From NCBI RefSeq assembly GCF_018691265.1, contig NW_024881272.1, positions 19,147,323 to 19,211,322 on the forward strand: a stretch of DNA of 64,000 bases, read 5' to 3'. This document shows, in pieces, positions 63,495 through 64,000 of the stretch (the first letter of the stretch is position 1; each line of letters opens with the position of its first letter). Under the pieces are notes generated by a model that worked only from the letters and a program-made list of their open reading frames with translations, made no database searches and was not told where the DNA came from. The translations under genes were made by a program, and so were the position numbers. This stretch comes from Tyto alba. Taxonomy: Eukaryota; Chordata; Aves; Strigiformes; Tytonidae.

Positions 63495-64000
63495 GTAAGT
63501 TTACACATCCATTTCTGCTCTCAATATATCATTCTACGTTGTTATATTTGATACTTCTTTTATCTTGTGTTCACACTGCATGTAATCCTTTAGAAGCTAC
63601 TTAAATCGAAATGCAAAACAAATAAGATATAAGCTGCTTTTATTTCTAGTAGCTGGTTAGTGAGTGACTTAGATCCTGATGTGTGAGACTTTATTACAGA
63701 TCAGTATATCAGTGTCAGATTTTAATACAGAAATGTTTAGGAAATTAGGTATTCTGTGACAGTCACTTCGTGGGGGAATAGACATGTTGATAATATTTGA
63801 AGCAATTCCACTGAGAGGTTTGAGAGCTGCCAAGATGACCATTTGGGCCAGCTGGATTTGGAGAGAATGTGGGAAATCTCACTAATGATGGCCAGTCATT
63901 TCTCACAAGGATGGGAATAGTCATAAATTCCAGTATTTAGATTTTTAGCAAGTTTTAGCAACCTTAAAGACATCTGTGCAGTGCTGCCAATTCTGCTGGG
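63495..64000 (+). other. COL24A1: Start of intron 18 of COL24A1
   Basis: No further exon or repeat is seen before the window ends. Confidence 0.85.

Noticed and set aside
1..64000. CRISPR arrays, bacterial operons, tRNA or rRNA genes
   Set aside because: The sequence is vertebrate nuclear DNA; no regularly spaced repeats, tRNA cloverleaf or rRNA core was seen.

Overview
This window is vertebrate nuclear DNA holding the 5' part of one gene on the + strand, COL24A1 (collagen type XXIV alpha 1 chain). It contains the CpG-island promoter, the start codon, the signal-peptide exons, the large exon for the N-terminal TSPN/laminin-G-like domain and variable region, and the first 15 exons of the major collagen triple helix. 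Eighteen coding exons could be placed to the base. Spliced in order they give one open frame of 729 residues with no break, and it continues beyond the right edge. The organism is most likely a bird or other sauropsid: there are diverged CR1 LINE fragments (about 17.87-18.33 kb and about 25.26-25.40 kb), the interspersed-repeat load is low, no mammalian SINE or L1 was recognised, and the introns are compact.

Layout. 1-6039: intergenic DNA upstream of the gene, with no gene recognised. 6040-7215: CpG island with promoter, 5' UTR, exon 1 (start codon 6646) and the start of intron 1. 13293-13354: exon 2, the hydrophobic part of the signal peptide. 19933-21236: exon 3, the TSPN domain and the acidic, glycosylatable, tyrosine-rich variable region, ending with the first Gly-X-Y triplets. 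29247-63494: exons 4-18, each 45 or 54 bp, each starting with a whole Gly codon and each split in phase 0, as in fibrillar collagens. Introns range from 86 bp (intron 15) to about 8 kb (intron 3) and fill nearly all the remaining sequence. They hold mononucleotide T runs, a TA/TG microsatellite and CR1 remnants.

The exons act together as one secreted chain: signal peptide, N-propeptide with TSPN domain, linker, then triple helix. There is no minor triple helix before the main one, and exon 6 carries an imperfection in the Gly-X-Y repeat; both features fit the type XXIV/XXVII class. The C-terminal part of the helix and the COLFI propeptide lie beyond this window.

I found no previously undescribed biological system. 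The observations most worth checking are a second ATG ten bases before the true start that opens an 85-codon frame across exons 1-3, the unusual splice signals of exons 9 and 16, a CRE-like site in the promoter, a 123-bp inverted-repeat-bounded segment in intron 4, and a strong sense-strand excess of long T runs.
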